Positions 1-7,854 are shown, numbered from the stretch's first letter. The stretch: DNA of 64,000 nucleotides from Bdellovibrio svalbardensis (GCF_029531655.1 NZ_JANRMI010000007.1:1-64000), one strand, 5' to 3'. Notes: generated from the letters alone by a model not told the origin. Numbers and translations are program-made.

Positions 1-43
1 CAATTATGAGTTAATTACAGATGATGATGTGGACGATGTCTAA
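1..43 (+). CDS. 3' end of an unidentified CDS
   Basis: An open frame enters from the left edge and stops at 41-43 (TAA). The visible tail reads NYELITDDDVDDV, an acidic C-terminus. It is too short to assign a family, and the reading frame is inferred only from being open to the edge. Confidence 0.3.
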   Translation, partial: NYELITDDDVDDV

Positions 44-148
44 GCCACAAAATACGGCCGAAAATTGTCTTTATCTTGAGTTGAATCCAATGTTTTTAAC
101 TCAGAACGCATATATTTGACCCCAGACTTCTAATACAAAAGGTTGGCG

Positions 149-202
149 ATATGCCCTGCGGGCATATGTAGAGCGGGCCGCAGGTGGTCGCAGCGCACCT
201 GC
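149..202. repeat. Two adjacent hairpins downstream of the toxin-antitoxin pair
   Basis: The first hairpin has arms ATATGCCC (149-156) and GGGCATAT (160-167). The second has arms GCAGGTG (180-186) and CACCTGC (196-202). They lie just past the brnA stop codon on the minus strand and could end its transcript, although neither is followed by a clear U-run. The rest of 44-223 holds nothing else I can support. Confidence 0.45.
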
Positions 203-223
203 TTCAGGGGATTTGACGATGGA

Positions 224-457
224 CTAAGAGGCTTTTAACTTCCTGAGACCATCCGCAATAAGAAGCCTCATCAGCACCTGATAAGGTATCCCTTTGCTCG
301 CTGCAATCTCCTTGAGTTCCTTTAACATCTCTTCTTCCAAGGCAATGCTAGTAGGCTTACGGCGCGCACCCTTGAGACGACTAAGACCAGCAAGGATCTC
401 TTTAGTATCAAACTCAATTCGATCATATGTTTTTAAGCGCTTTACTGATTTCTTCAT
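224..457 (-). CDS. brnA: BrnA-like antitoxin (ribbon-helix-helix)
   Basis: This is a small basic protein of 77 residues starting MKKSVKRLKTYDR. The segment KPTSIALEEEMLKELKEIA followed by KGIPYQVLMRLLIADGL is the strand-helix-helix pattern of CopG/BrnA DNA-binding antitoxins. Such antitoxins neutralise BrnT and repress their own operon. An upstream in-frame ATG at 517 exists, but 457 gives a normal family length and overlaps the toxin gene by about 35 bases, as expected for translational coupling. The toxin-first order is typical of brnTA. The family call is by motif reading, not a database search. Confidence 0.75.
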   Translation of the reverse strand: MKKSVKRLKTYDRIEFDTKEILAGLSRLKGARRKPTSIALEEEMLKELKEIAASKGIPYQVLMRLLIADGLRKLKAS

Positions 458-776
458 ATAAACCTCTCTCTTTCCGACTAGCAGGACGGCCACTGATTGG
501 TCGCACACGACCTTCACGCAAAGTAAAAACTACCGAAAGCATTCGACCTGTTTTACTTGGACCAATAATACATAGTCGCTCCTCAACTACGGCTGGAGTT
601 ACCTGCCTACCCAGCGGAACTGCCATCTTCAACTCAAACAAAGATTCAATTTCATCCGTTCCAACATCATGCTTTCGGGAACTTTTCTGACTATTGCCTG
701 AATCCCACTCAAACTCAAAGCCGGATGACTGTTGATACCAATAAGCTAGCCAAAGTAAGAACTTAAACTGTGCCAT
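423..776 (-). CDS. brnT: BrnT-like type II toxin
   Basis: The protein has 117 residues. Its core contains FEFEWDSGN, then KHDV, then a C-terminal half with VVFTLREGRVRPISGR, matching the BrnT family (FEWD...N..KHGV; RPISAR). BrnT is an RNase-like growth inhibitor paired with BrnA. I chose ATG 776 because GAAGG lies 6 bases upstream; ATG 815 is possible but sits almost inside the putative promoter and operator. The roughly 20-residue hydrophobic leader (MAQFKFLLWLAYWYQQ) before the FEWD motif is unusual, since most BrnT proteins begin a few residues before it. Confidence 0.75.
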   Translation of the reverse strand: MAQFKFLLWLAYWYQQSSGFEFEWDSGNSQKSSRKHDVGTDEIESLFELKMAVPLGRQVTPAVVEERLCIIGPSKTGRMLSVVFTLREGRVRPISGRPASRKERGLYEEISKALKNI

Positions 777-824
777 TGTAAGCCTTCGCACCAGCAGCCG
801 CCTGACAACGCACATGTATTACAC

Positions 825-838
825 TATAGTACACTATA
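825..838 (-). promoter_or_regulatory. Operator-like palindrome upstream of brnT
   Basis: TATAGT (825-830), a 2-base centre, then ACTATA (833-838) form a perfect inverted repeat. The same stretch can be read as two tandem copies of TACACTATA spaced 10 bases apart. TATAGT also resembles a -10 box on the minus strand. An autoregulatory site for the ribbon-helix-helix antitoxin is inferred. Confidence 0.5.
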
Positions 839-1090
839 CTAACGCAAATGACAATCATGATAACCTTAAGAAATATGATAAGATAATTGAATACCCTAAA
901 TCGTCGGGTGCCGAACGTACTGCAAGGTGGGGACCCTTGGGGTGGGCCCTTTTGCCTATTTTTTTGGTCATTTTTCGGACTGAAAATGATTACCGAGAGA
1001 AAACGTCAGAGCCGCCACAGGATTTCCCCCATAGACCTCTGAGATTCGCGCGTCTTCTAATTCAATTGCGCTAGCCTTTTTAATATTGCT
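839..1090. other. Intergenic stretch without a supported gene
   Basis: No convincing gene is seen. A plus-strand frame opens at 814 but its sequence is compositionally random and it has no ribosome binding site. A short hairpin, TCATTTT pairing with AAAATGA, lies near 967-990. Confidence 0.4.
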
Positions 1091-1119
1091 CAAGAGCTCT
1101 ATTCTAAAATGAGCTCTTG
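1091..1119 (-). terminator. Hairpin at the end of the GT17 gene
   Basis: CAAGAGCTC (1091-1099) pairs with GAGCTCTTG (1111-1119), a perfect 9-bp stem that includes the stop codon region. There is no strong U-run after it, so termination is only plausible. Confidence 0.4.
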
Positions 1120-1926
1120 ATACTTCTCTTTGTGATCTTGAAGATATTGAGGGAAGTCTTTTCCGATCTTTACGAACTCAGAATCCAGCTCTTGACCATA
1201 TAGACTTCCACCCTTGCGAAGCACTTCTTCAATACGCTTTGGATCTTTGAAATCCACGACGTTGTGTTCTGTGTGCGCATAAGCTTCGATCTTTTCGATC
1301 ACCTTTTTCACTCCGCCAAGATAACTGAAATGCCAGCCACCTTCCGAGATGATAGTGACTTTTTTAGAGCCTTGGCGCTCTCCACGAAGAAGACGTGCTT
1401 TTTGCACTGTCTTTAAATCTTTATATTGCAACATCACCGTGCCCTGCCATGGCATATAGCCATTGTAGACTTCAATAGGCTCTGGATATTTTTTGATAAA
1501 GCAATTGAGGTAATAGTAATAAAGTCTTTGTTGGAAAACCTTGATGCCTGGTTTATCAGCATATTGTTTTACCAACTCAGGACGCGGGATTTCGTCCACA
1601 TCTGAAATAATGATGACATCGTCAGGCTTGCAGTTTTTCAGGCCGCGTTTGATTTGCTCTTTTTGATGATCGTCATAATCCCAAGTCGTCGGCACGCGAA
1701 ACTTGGCAAAGAATCCAGGGTATTCATCAACAACAATATGCTCAATTTTATGCAAGAAAGGCTTGAAACGCTCTTTGTTTTGCTCAAAAAACAACGGCTT
1801 TTCAGCTTTTTGGAAGGTGCGAGTGGCCTCGACCAGGACAAAGCGATCCACTACCGAATCCAAAGTATTCAGACGGATCTCTAAAAGATCGAGCTCATTA
1901 AAGAATGCAAAACAGTCGTAGATCAT
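1099..1926 (-). CDS. Glycosyltransferase family 17 protein
   Basis: This is a 275-residue protein without signal peptide or membrane segment. The N-terminus MIYDCFAFFNELDLLEIRLN, followed by VDRFVLVEATRTF, is the hallmark of GT17 enzymes. These are named after eukaryotic beta-1,4-GlcNAc transferase III; bacterial members act on cell-surface glycans. VIIISDVDEIPRP (about residues 103-115) holds a DxD-type metal and nucleotide-sugar motif. GAGG lies 5 bases before the ATG. It is divergent from a GT9 gene only 23 bases away, which suggests a shared envelope-polysaccharide role. The acceptor cannot be read from sequence. Confidence 0.85.
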   Translation of the reverse strand: MIYDCFAFFNELDLLEIRLNTLDSVVDRFVLVEATRTFQKAEKPLFFEQNKERFKPFLHKIEHIVVDEYPGFFAKFRVPTTWDYDDHQKEQIKRGLKNCKPDDVIIISDVDEIPRPELVKQYADKPGIKVFQQRLYYYYLNCFIKKYPEPIEVYNGYMPWQGTVMLQYKDLKTVQKARLLRGERQGSKKVTIISEGGWHFSYLGGVKKVIEKIEAYAHTEHNVVDFKDPKRIEEVLRKGGSLYGQELDSEFVKIGKDFPQYLQDHKEKYQELILE

Positions 1927-1949
1927 GCTATCCTCGTATGCGTATGACT

Positions 1950-2981
1950 ATGCCTTACCAAAAAATCCTTGTCATTAAAACTCGCGCAATTGGAGACACC
2001 GTTATTTGGACCTCCGCCCTTGCTAAGCTGCGTAAGGCGTATCCCCATGCCGAGATTCACGCCCTGACCTATGGCATGAACAAGGACATCTTGCTCAATA
2101 GTCAGCTCATCAACAAGCTCCATTTGGTCGACGCGAAATCAAAATCGGATTTTGTTAAAAAGCTTTGGCAGTTGCGTAAAGAAAAATTTGATCTTCTTCT
2201 GGGCTTTCACGTTTCTGGAAGCCTTTGTAAGTTTGCCTGGCTTACGGGCGCCAAAGAGATCGTCTTGCACCACCACAGCTTGCATAGAACCCCCTTCCTT
2301 TCGAGCAAAAAGGTGCCCCATGCTGGCGACCTTGAAGACGCCATTACGCGTGACTACCGGGTTCTGGAAGCGATTGGCCTCGATCCTGAACACGAACTGA
2401 CTAAAATTGATCTTTCACCAGAGGAAGCTGAGTTCGCTCAGAGTTTAACCCACGAAAAAATCGTGGCAGCCGGTGGCGATCCCGACAAGAAAAGATTCAT
2501 CTTTCTTCCCGGGGCCTCTTATTCATTGAAGATTTACCCAAAAGATCTTTGGGTCGAGGTCGTTAAAAAAATCAAATCCGAAGGCCACTATCAGCCTCTG
2601 ATTTTATGCGATCAGAAAATTTCAAAAGAATGGAACCTGCCAGAACTTGCTAAAGAACTCGGCGTCCCCTTGATTGATGATGTCAGCCTTCGTAAATTCA
2701 TTGCGCTAATTTCTACAGGTTCGGTGACTTTATCAAACGACTCCAGCCCTGGTCATATCTCTGTGGCTCTTGGCGTGCGCACGCACTTCTTGTTTGGCCC
2801 TGCCTGTATTGGAGACTGGTTCTGCTATGACAAGAACTTGCACACCTATCACCGCGTGGATGTCCCGTGCCGCATTCAAGGCCCGCGCGACCGCGAGCAA
2901 TTCCAGTTCTGCACGGTCACAGAATGCAGCCATCACAGCTGCATGAGAAAAATTAAACTATTGGATATTCAAAACTGGTAA
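1950..2981 (+). CDS. Glycosyltransferase family 9 (heptosyltransferase-like)
   Basis: The N-terminus KILVIKTRAIGDTVIWTSAL is the GT9 (ADP-heptose:LPS heptosyltransferase) signature. SNDSSPGHISVALGVRTHFLFGP near residue 270 matches the conserved donor-site segment (normally TNDSGPMHLAAAL.. TVALFGP). GT9 enzymes extend the LPS inner core on the cytoplasmic face of the inner membrane. I chose ATG 1950 because GT9 proteins start a few residues before KILVI; in-frame ATGs at 1905, 1938 and 1944 are also possible and none has a clear ribosome binding site. The C-terminal tail is Cys/His rich (CTVTECSHHSCM), as in several LPS heptosyltransferases. Confidence 0.85.
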   Translation: MPYQKILVIKTRAIGDTVIWTSALAKLRKAYPHAEIHALTYGMNKDILLNSQLINKLHLVDAKSKSDFVKKLWQLRKEKFDLLLGFHVSGSLCKFAWLTGAKEIVLHHHSLHRTPFLSSKKVPHAGDLEDAITRDYRVLEAIGLDPEHELTKIDLSPEEAEFAQSLTHEKIVAAGGDPDKKRFIFLPGASYSLKIYPKDLWVEVVKKIKSEGHYQPLILCDQKISKEWNLPELAKELGVPLIDDVSLRKFIALISTGSVTLSNDSSPGHISVALGVRTHFLFGPACIGDWFCYDKNLHTYHRVDVPCRIQGPRDREQFQFCTVTECSHHSCMRKIKLLDIQNW

Positions 2982-2987
2982 ACCGCG

Positions 2988-3074
2988 AAGGTACCTGCTT
3001 CCTATTTGTTCAAAATAGAAAGCAATGACCGCAAAAAGATGTACTTATTTAAACCAATAGGAAGCAGGTACCTT
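2988..3074. repeat. Long inverted repeat between convergent GT9 and feoB
   Basis: The 19-bp arms at 2988-3006 and 3056-3074 are perfect reverse complements (core GGTACCTGCTTCC). A further 3 bp pair after one mismatch, and the loop is about 43 bases. The element fills the space between the GT9 stop and the feoB stop. It may be a bidirectional terminator or a mobile palindromic repeat; no U-run is present. Confidence 0.8.
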
Positions 3075-5000
3075 TTAGGCGATGCCCATCGCGCGAAGGC
3101 CTTGTACCAAGCCTACCGCCAAGAAGTAGGCGACCACGTTGAAAAGTATCAACTGTGTCAGCGCCATCTTTAGCGAGCCGCTTTCGCGGACTTGTACGGC
3201 AAACGTGGACATGCACTGAAGTGCAATCATAAAGAAGACAATAAGCCCCAGAACACTGCTGACTGTGAAGATCTTTTGGCCCTGGGTATTCACCGCATCC
3301 GCCATGGTTTTCAACATGGATTCCTGCTGAGTGTCTTCGTTTTTGTCGGTGACATTAAAGACAATAGCCATCGAAGAAACAAACACCTCACGCGCTGCAA
3401 ATGCAGAGAGCAAGCCCACACCAACACGCCAGTCTACACCCATCGGCGACATGACGGGCTCCATAACATGGCCCATTTGTCCCGCGTAGCTAGTTTGCAA
3501 TCTTTGAGAGTCTTCCGCCTGATAGTTCGGGAAATTGGTTCCGGCCCAGATCAAGATCGCGAAAATAAAGATCGGCGGCCCCGCGCGTTTCACGTAAGAC
3601 ATCGTGCGAGTCAAAGACTGACGAAGCAAGACACGGAATTTAGGTTTGCGATAAATCGGCAGTTCCATCATAAAAAACGACGTGTCTGTTTTCGGCAAAA
3701 ATCTATTTACAATTCCAGCCGCAATTCCACCGATAACCAAAGCCCCTAGATACAAGAATGCGAGTGCAAATCCCGCCTGCCATGCCGGCTTCCCGTGAAA
3801 CAAGAAGGCCAACAACAAGGCATAGATCGGCAAGCGCGCAGAACAAGTCATCAAAGGGATCACAAAGGATGTGATCCAACGATCACGGCTTGAAGAGATA
3901 TTGCGAGTTGCAATGATCGCAGGAACCGCACAGGCAAACCCAGACAACACCGGAACAAACGAACGTCCGCTCATCCCCAGCGCCGAAAAAGGTCGGTCAA
4001 TCAAAGTCGCGGCACGCGCCAAGTAGCCCGAACTTTCCAAAAGTCCGATACCAAAGAAAAGAATAAAGATCTGCGGTACGAAAACCATCGCCGCACCCAT
4101 GCTGGCAATGATTCCATTCGCTAAGAAATTCGACCACAATGAATCAGGAGCCATATGCAAGACCGCTTGATTCATAAAACTAAACGCCTGATCCACCCAA
4201 TCCATCAAAGGAGCTGCGGCCCAGAAGATAGAAGAGAACAACAGCCCCATGATACCGATGAACATCACCAAACCAAACCATGGATGCAACAGGATGCGAT
4301 CGATCGTTTCGGTATTCTTAACGATATGATTCAAACGATCTTCCGCATGATCCGTTTTGTGCGTCAAAGCCTCGCCGGCGATTTTCTCGCACTCTTTAAG
4401 CTTTTCATCCAAGACTTCAAAACCCCAATAGACGGGCTTCACCACCGAGGACTCTTTGGGAATCTTCTTTGCTTCTGCAACGATTTCCAAAAGTCCACCA
4501 GCCAGCAATCCATCAAATTGCAAAACCGGGCACCCCAAAGTTTTACGTAGATAGTCCATGTCGATCTCAATGCCTTCTCTGCGAAGAAGATCGGCCATCG
4601 TCACAACCACGATCATCGGGAAGCCAGTCTCTTTCACCTGCAAAGCCAATTGCAAATGGCGAGACATTTGAGTTCCATCAATTACGACGATGATGCCATT
4701 TACTTTCCCAAATTCAGGACTGTTGTAAATCGCTTTCAACGTCACTTCTTCATCCGCACTCTTAGGATGCAAAGAGTATGTTCCCGGCGTATCCATCGCA
4801 GAAAAGCCCTCACCAAGATGAGAAGCCAATTTACCGACAGAGTACTCAACCGTTGCTCCAGGATAATTCACCGTTTTAAAACGTGATCCGGTCAGCCAGT
4901 TGTAGAGAGTTGTTTTTCCAGAATTAGGGGCACCGACAAGAGCAATTGCCAATTCAGAAGATTGAGTTTGATCGTTTACTTGAGTGTGATTGTCGCGCAT
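3075..5000 (-). CDS. feoB: Ferrous iron transporter FeoB
   Basis: FeoB imports Fe2+ across the inner membrane and couples a cytoplasmic G domain to a helical pore. The P-loop GAPNSGKT is at residues 23-30 and the G3 motif DTPGT at 70-74. At the G4 position the sequence is TMAD (134-137) rather than the usual NxxD. The C-terminal part has two gate-type repeats with SGRSFVPVLSGFACAVPAI and conserved Cys, and many hydrophobic helices. At 641 residues it is shorter than the 773-residue E. coli protein, as in many bacteria. It overlaps feoA by 25 bases, and GAGGAAG precedes the start. Confidence 0.95.
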   Translation of the reverse strand: MRDNHTQVNDQTQSSELAIALVGAPNSGKTTLYNWLTGSRFKTVNYPGATVEYSVGKLASHLGEGFSAMDTPGTYSLHPKSADEEVTLKAIYNSPEFGKVNGIIVVIDGTQMSRHLQLALQVKETGFPMIVVVTMADLLRREGIEIDMDYLRKTLGCPVLQFDGLLAGGLLEIVAEAKKIPKESSVVKPVYWGFEVLDEKLKECEKIAGEALTHKTDHAEDRLNHIVKNTETIDRILLHPWFGLVMFIGIMGLLFSSIFWAAAPLMDWVDQAFSFMNQAVLHMAPDSLWSNFLANGIIASMGAAMVFVPQIFILFFGIGLLESSGYLARAATLIDRPFSALGMSGRSFVPVLSGFACAVPAIIATRNISSSRDRWITSFVIPLMTCSARLPIYALLLAFLFHGKPAWQAGFALAFLYLGALVIGGIAAGIVNRFLPKTDTSFFMMELPIYRKPKFRVLLRQSLTRTMSYVKRAGPPIFIFAILIWAGTNFPNYQAEDSQRLQTSYAGQMGHVMEPVMSPMGVDWRVGVGLLSAFAAREVFVSSMAIVFNVTDKNEDTQQESMLKTMADAVNTQGQKIFTVSSVLGLIVFFMIALQCMSTFAVQVRESGSLKMALTQLILFNVVAYFLAVGLVQGLRAMGIA

Positions 5001-5206
5001 TGCGCTTCCTCATTTCGAAGAGCCAAGAAGCTGGTTTTAAAGCGCACCAAAAGAGGTCCGCCGAACGGGGCTCTTCCTAAGATTGTAACCAACATACCTG
5101 CATGCAAACCCATCTCATGAAGACGTTCACGGATGAGATCCTCACCACCCAAACTTTGGATTTTTACGGTTTGCCCTGGTTTTAAAGATAAATCGAGTAA
5201 GGTCAT
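4976..5206 (-). CDS. feoA: Ferrous iron transport accessory protein FeoA
   Basis: This 76-residue SH3-like domain protein begins MTLLDLSLKPGQTVKI and contains RERLHEMGLHAGMLVTI and FGGPLLVRF, the FeoA pattern. It binds FeoB and is needed for Fe2+ uptake. It is the first gene of feoAB and its end overlaps the feoB start. AAGGA precedes the ATG. I found no convincing Fur box in the upstream 200 bases. Confidence 0.93.
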   Translation of the reverse strand: MTLLDLSLKPGQTVKIQSLGGEDLIRERLHEMGLHAGMLVTILGRAPFGGPLLVRFKTSFLALRNEEAQCATITLK

Positions 5207-5383
5207 GGGTTTCCTTAAGAAATTAGATACTTAGTTAAGATTATAAGGGCATAAAGGGAAGTTCTTTGGCCTCGCAAAACCCACTTGAAAACAAGTTGAT
5301 AATCTCCCCCTCCCCCCTATGCCAAGGTTTAGAAAAATAACCCTGGACTAAGACAAATAGACCACGTCGTTGGTCGTGTTTTT

Positions 5384-5410
5384 GTGGGGAATTATCAAGT
5401 TTGTCCCCAC
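5384..5410. other. Hairpin in the leader of the 5429 gene
   Basis: GTGGGGA (5384-5390) pairs with TCCCCAC (5404-5410). It lies 18 bases before the ATG at 5429 and could be in its 5' UTR. A second small palindrome, ACTTG-AAAA-CAAGT, is at 5283-5296. The function is unknown. Confidence 0.4.
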
Positions 5411-5428
5411 TAGACCGATCTGAAGTCT

Positions 5429-6490
5429 ATGGATAAACGTCTTAAGACCATCATCGGTGTTTGCAGCCTGATTCTAATGACGCACCTGCCCGCAAAGGCT
5501 TCAGAGGTGTTCTATTCGCCTGATCTTTGCGCACCCGAAGAGCTCAATCTGGTTTTAATCAACAACTCTGATCAGCCACTCAAAGCTTGGACCCAAGTAC
5601 GCTCAAAGATGGATATCGATGAGATTCAATTTGATATTCCCGCACAAACGAAATCTAAAATTTCTGGCGACGAGTTTTTGAAATCTCGCCAGGCTTTCAC
5701 CGTTAAAACGAACGACAACGATAAACTTCAAGTCATTCTTCAGTGCGCACATCGGCCAGAACTCTCTCTTGGCACCTTCACTTCTCCAGAAGTCACACAT
5801 CTTTTTTCAAAGCCAACTCAAAGCCTTAAGATTCATCTCTTAAATCTTTTCTTGAAATCTAACAGTGTGAAGATGAAAGCTTTGGGTTCATTGGGCGAAG
5901 TGATCGAAGAAAGATCCATCACTCTTGAGAACTATTATGATACGGAATCGCTAAAGTGGATTTTACCTCGTCCGGTCAGCCGACTTGAGATCTCTGGAAC
6001 GGATCGACTTCATTCAGAAGTTCTTTATGAATCTCAAGACGTTGAACTTCAAAGTAAGGGTTCTGCTTTAAAAAATGTGACTTTCAATGTGAATCCAGAA
6101 AAGACTTATTTCCTGGTTTCCACGAAAAACCAAAACCCCAGCGGGGCCTTTGTGATCGCCTTGGATGAAGCGCAAAAAATTGCCACGGCTCGCGAGCAAA
6201 TTGCCGATCCAGAACTTGAGAAAATTGTCGTAGCAACCGTGAGCCTGGGATCAGGGAATTTCAATCGTGCCTTTGCCAGCCCCGACAAATCACCCTACTC
6301 TTGGAGTGTTTCACAAGTCGATGCCTTTGCCGATTTTGCCCATATCGACTGCGATGGCAGCCCGGATTTGGTAGAAGAACGTTTGGAAAGAAAACTGCTC
6401 GAGGGAGGACGCATTTGCTTCTGGCGCTACCGAGTGGTGCGCGAGCTTTCCCCTCTGGAAGTTTCAACGGGATTACTTCTTAAGCCTTAG
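5429..6490 (+). CDS. Secreted protein of unknown function
   Basis: The 353-residue protein has a signal peptide (KRLKTIIGVCSLILMTHL, likely cleaved after PAKA). The mature part looks like beta-rich extracytoplasmic domains: VLINNSDQPLKAWTQVRS resembles an immunoglobulin-like strand pattern, and Cys residues are sparse but include HIDCDGS and GRICFW near the C-terminus. I recognise no family. The 3' end overlaps the convergent PTPS gene by 11 bases. No membrane anchor or lipobox is present, so periplasmic or secreted location is inferred. Confidence 0.7.
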   Translation: MDKRLKTIIGVCSLILMTHLPAKASEVFYSPDLCAPEELNLVLINNSDQPLKAWTQVRSKMDIDEIQFDIPAQTKSKISGDEFLKSRQAFTVKTNDNDKLQVILQCAHRPELSLGTFTSPEVTHLFSKPTQSLKIHLLNLFLKSNSVKMKALGSLGEVIEERSITLENYYDTESLKWILPRPVSRLEISGTDRLHSEVLYESQDVELQSKGSALKNVTFNVNPEKTYFLVSTKNQNPSGAFVIALDEAQKIATAREQIADPELEKIVVATVSLGSGNFNRAFASPDKSPYSWSVSQVDAFADFAHIDCDGSPDLVEERLERKLLEGGRICFWRYRVVRELSPLEVSTGLLLKP

Positions 6491-6977
6491 ATTTAGCGAC
6501 CACACTGGAAGCGCCCTGCCCGCGCGTTTCCTCAACCAAGACTTTAACTTTGCGAACGCCGTACTGTGCAAACTCCGCAAAGAATTCTTCCGCCAATAGA
6601 CGAGAGAGATTTTCAACGCTGGTATTGGTTACCGGCAGCAAAATGACTTCGTTTTTAGGGAACACGTAAAAGCGATCACGGAAAGTCACTTCCAGGGATT
6701 TCTCGTTGGACTTGAACTTCATGTCCGGGTGATCTTTCGGCAAAAGAACAATCTCATCCCAACTGTCTAGCTTGGCTTTGATGAACTTTTTGAAAACATT
6801 GAAATCAATGAAGTAGCCTTCAGAGTGAAGATCCTCTTCCGTCGGGGCCAAGATATCCACTTTGACCTGATAATTGTGCCCATGAAGACGTTCGGCATGT
6901 GTTTCGTCAAAAATCAGGAAGTGAGCCGCTGAAAATTTAAAATTTTGCTTAGCCAAATGCAATGTGGTCGTGGACAT
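6480..6977 (-). CDS. PTPS-fold enzyme with PTPS-III-like active site
   Basis: This 165-residue T-fold protein shows the Zn ligands of 6-pyruvoyl-tetrahydropterin synthases: FSAAH (H19) and HGH (H32, H34). The catalytic Cys four residues before HGH in QueD is Ala28, while Glu29 sits at -3, giving AERLHGH. The xExxHGH pattern is described for PTPS-III enzymes, which make 6-hydroxymethyl-dihydropterin in folate synthesis in place of FolB. The C-terminus contains TNTSVENLSRLLAEE and VLVEETRG, conserved in the family. The gene is head to head with a second PTPS gene, 28 bases apart. The family is certain; the PTPS-III assignment is inferred from this motif alone. Confidence 0.85.
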   Translation of the reverse strand: MSTTTLHLAKQNFKFSAAHFLIFDETHAERLHGHNYQVKVDILAPTEEDLHSEGYFIDFNVFKKFIKAKLDSWDEIVLLPKDHPDMKFKSNEKSLEVTFRDRFYVFPKNEVILLPVTNTSVENLSRLLAEEFFAEFAQYGVRKVKVLVEETRGQGASSVVAKSKA

Positions 6978-7005
6978 AAGAACCCCTAATGGTTATATCT
7001 GTAGC

Positions 7006-7365
7006 ATGAAATTCGAACTGAAGCAGCATTTTCAAATTGAATCAGCCCGTTTCCTCCCCCATCTGCCGCCAAGCCATCCTTGCTCTCGCATGCATGGCCA
7101 CAGCTTTAAGATTGTCCTGACCCTTGTAGGCGATCTTGACCCTAAGATTGGCTGGGTGATTGATTACAATGATATTCAGGCGCATATGAAGCCGCTTTTG
7201 GCTCTTATTGATCACCGCGTTTTAAACGAGGTTGAAGGGCTCGAGAATCCCACTTCTGAGCTTCTAGCAAAGTGGATTTTTGACAAGGCTCGCGCAAGTC
7301 TTCCGATGCTCACGCGAGTGAGTGTGGCCGAGACTCCGCTTACGGAGTGCTCTTACCCGGCTTAA
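7006..7365 (+). CDS. queD: 6-carboxytetrahydropterin synthase QueD-like
   Basis: The 119-residue protein contains CSRMHGH with the catalytic Cys26 four residues before HGH. This is the PTPS-II/QueD pattern for making 6-carboxy-tetrahydropterin, an early queuosine precursor. The first Zn ligand, normally His in FxAAH, reads ESAR here (Arg15), so metal binding may differ. GWVIDYNDIQ and DHRVLNE match QueD. ATG 7006 is preferred over 6964 because it begins directly with the first strand. A QueG gene lies at 42887, consistent with de novo queuosine synthesis. Confidence 0.85.
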   Translation: MKFELKQHFQIESARFLPHLPPSHPCSRMHGHSFKIVLTLVGDLDPKIGWVIDYNDIQAHMKPLLALIDHRVLNEVEGLENPTSELLAKWIFDKARASLPMLTRVSVAETPLTECSYPA

Positions 7366-7384
7366 AGAATCTTCAGGATTCTTT
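7364..7384. terminator. Small hairpin between convergent genes
   Basis: AAAGAATC (7364-7371) pairs with GATTCTTT (7377-7384), at the very end of queD and just before the stop of the 7390 gene. It is short but could serve both directions. Confidence 0.4.
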
Positions 7385-7389
7385 ATGGA

Positions 7390-7854
7390 CTACTGCCATT
7401 CGCAATAGACTTCTTTACCATCCACGATATGAGAATAAGAATCGTCGTTGTTGTGACCAATAACGGCGCCAGTTTTCGGGCTGTAGATTGTGCCCACTGG
7501 GTTATCCCCTGGATAACTCAATACTTCGATATGAACTTCTCCGGTTGCTTTTGATGTGCGGATTTTCAAATAGAAGTCGTTGTATTCTTCGTTAGCCTTC
7601 AAGGTCGCTTGAATTTCTTTAAGCGATGTTGCCTTTTCAAGATAGCCACCACCGACAAGATACTCATTCACCAATTTCAAATAGAATGGGGAAAGAGTTC
7701 TCGTTTTCTTGATGTCGATCGTGACTGTATTGAAGAAAGGATCCACCTCGCCCTCATAAGACACCATCTTCTTACAGAATTCAGGTTCCTGAGTGGCTGC
7801 GGATGCAGCATTAAAAGAAAGTACAATGAGAAGGGTCGCAAGAATATTTTTCAC
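7390..7854 (-). CDS. Small secreted protein of unknown function
   Basis: A 154-residue protein with signal peptide KNILATLLIVLSFNAASA. The start is GTG at 7854, supported by AGGAG six bases upstream. The mature part carries two Cys, one near each end (EFCKK and VYCEW), that may form a disulfide. TGAVIGHNNDDSYSH suggests a small beta domain. No family recognised; periplasmic location inferred. Confidence 0.65.
   Translation of the reverse strand: MKNILATLLIVLSFNAASAATQEPEFCKKMVSYEGEVDPFFNTVTIDIKKTRTLSPFYLKLVNEYLVGGGYLEKATSLKEIQATLKANEEYNDFYLKIRTSKATGEVHIEVLSYPGDNPVGTIYSPKTGAVIGHNNDDSYSHIVDGKEVYCEWQ

Noticed and set aside
814-1074. 86-residue plus-strand open frame after the toxin promoter
   Set aside because: It has no ribosome binding site, overlaps the putative operator, and its translation has no recognisable composition or motif.
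3192-3749. 185-residue frame opposite feoB
   Set aside because: It is an antisense shadow of the conserved feoB coding sequence; its His/Arg-rich composition is typical for such shadows.
5207-5428. Fur box upstream of feoA
   Set aside because: AT-rich stretches with partial GATAAT-like pieces occur, but none matches the 19-bp Fur palindrome well enough to report.
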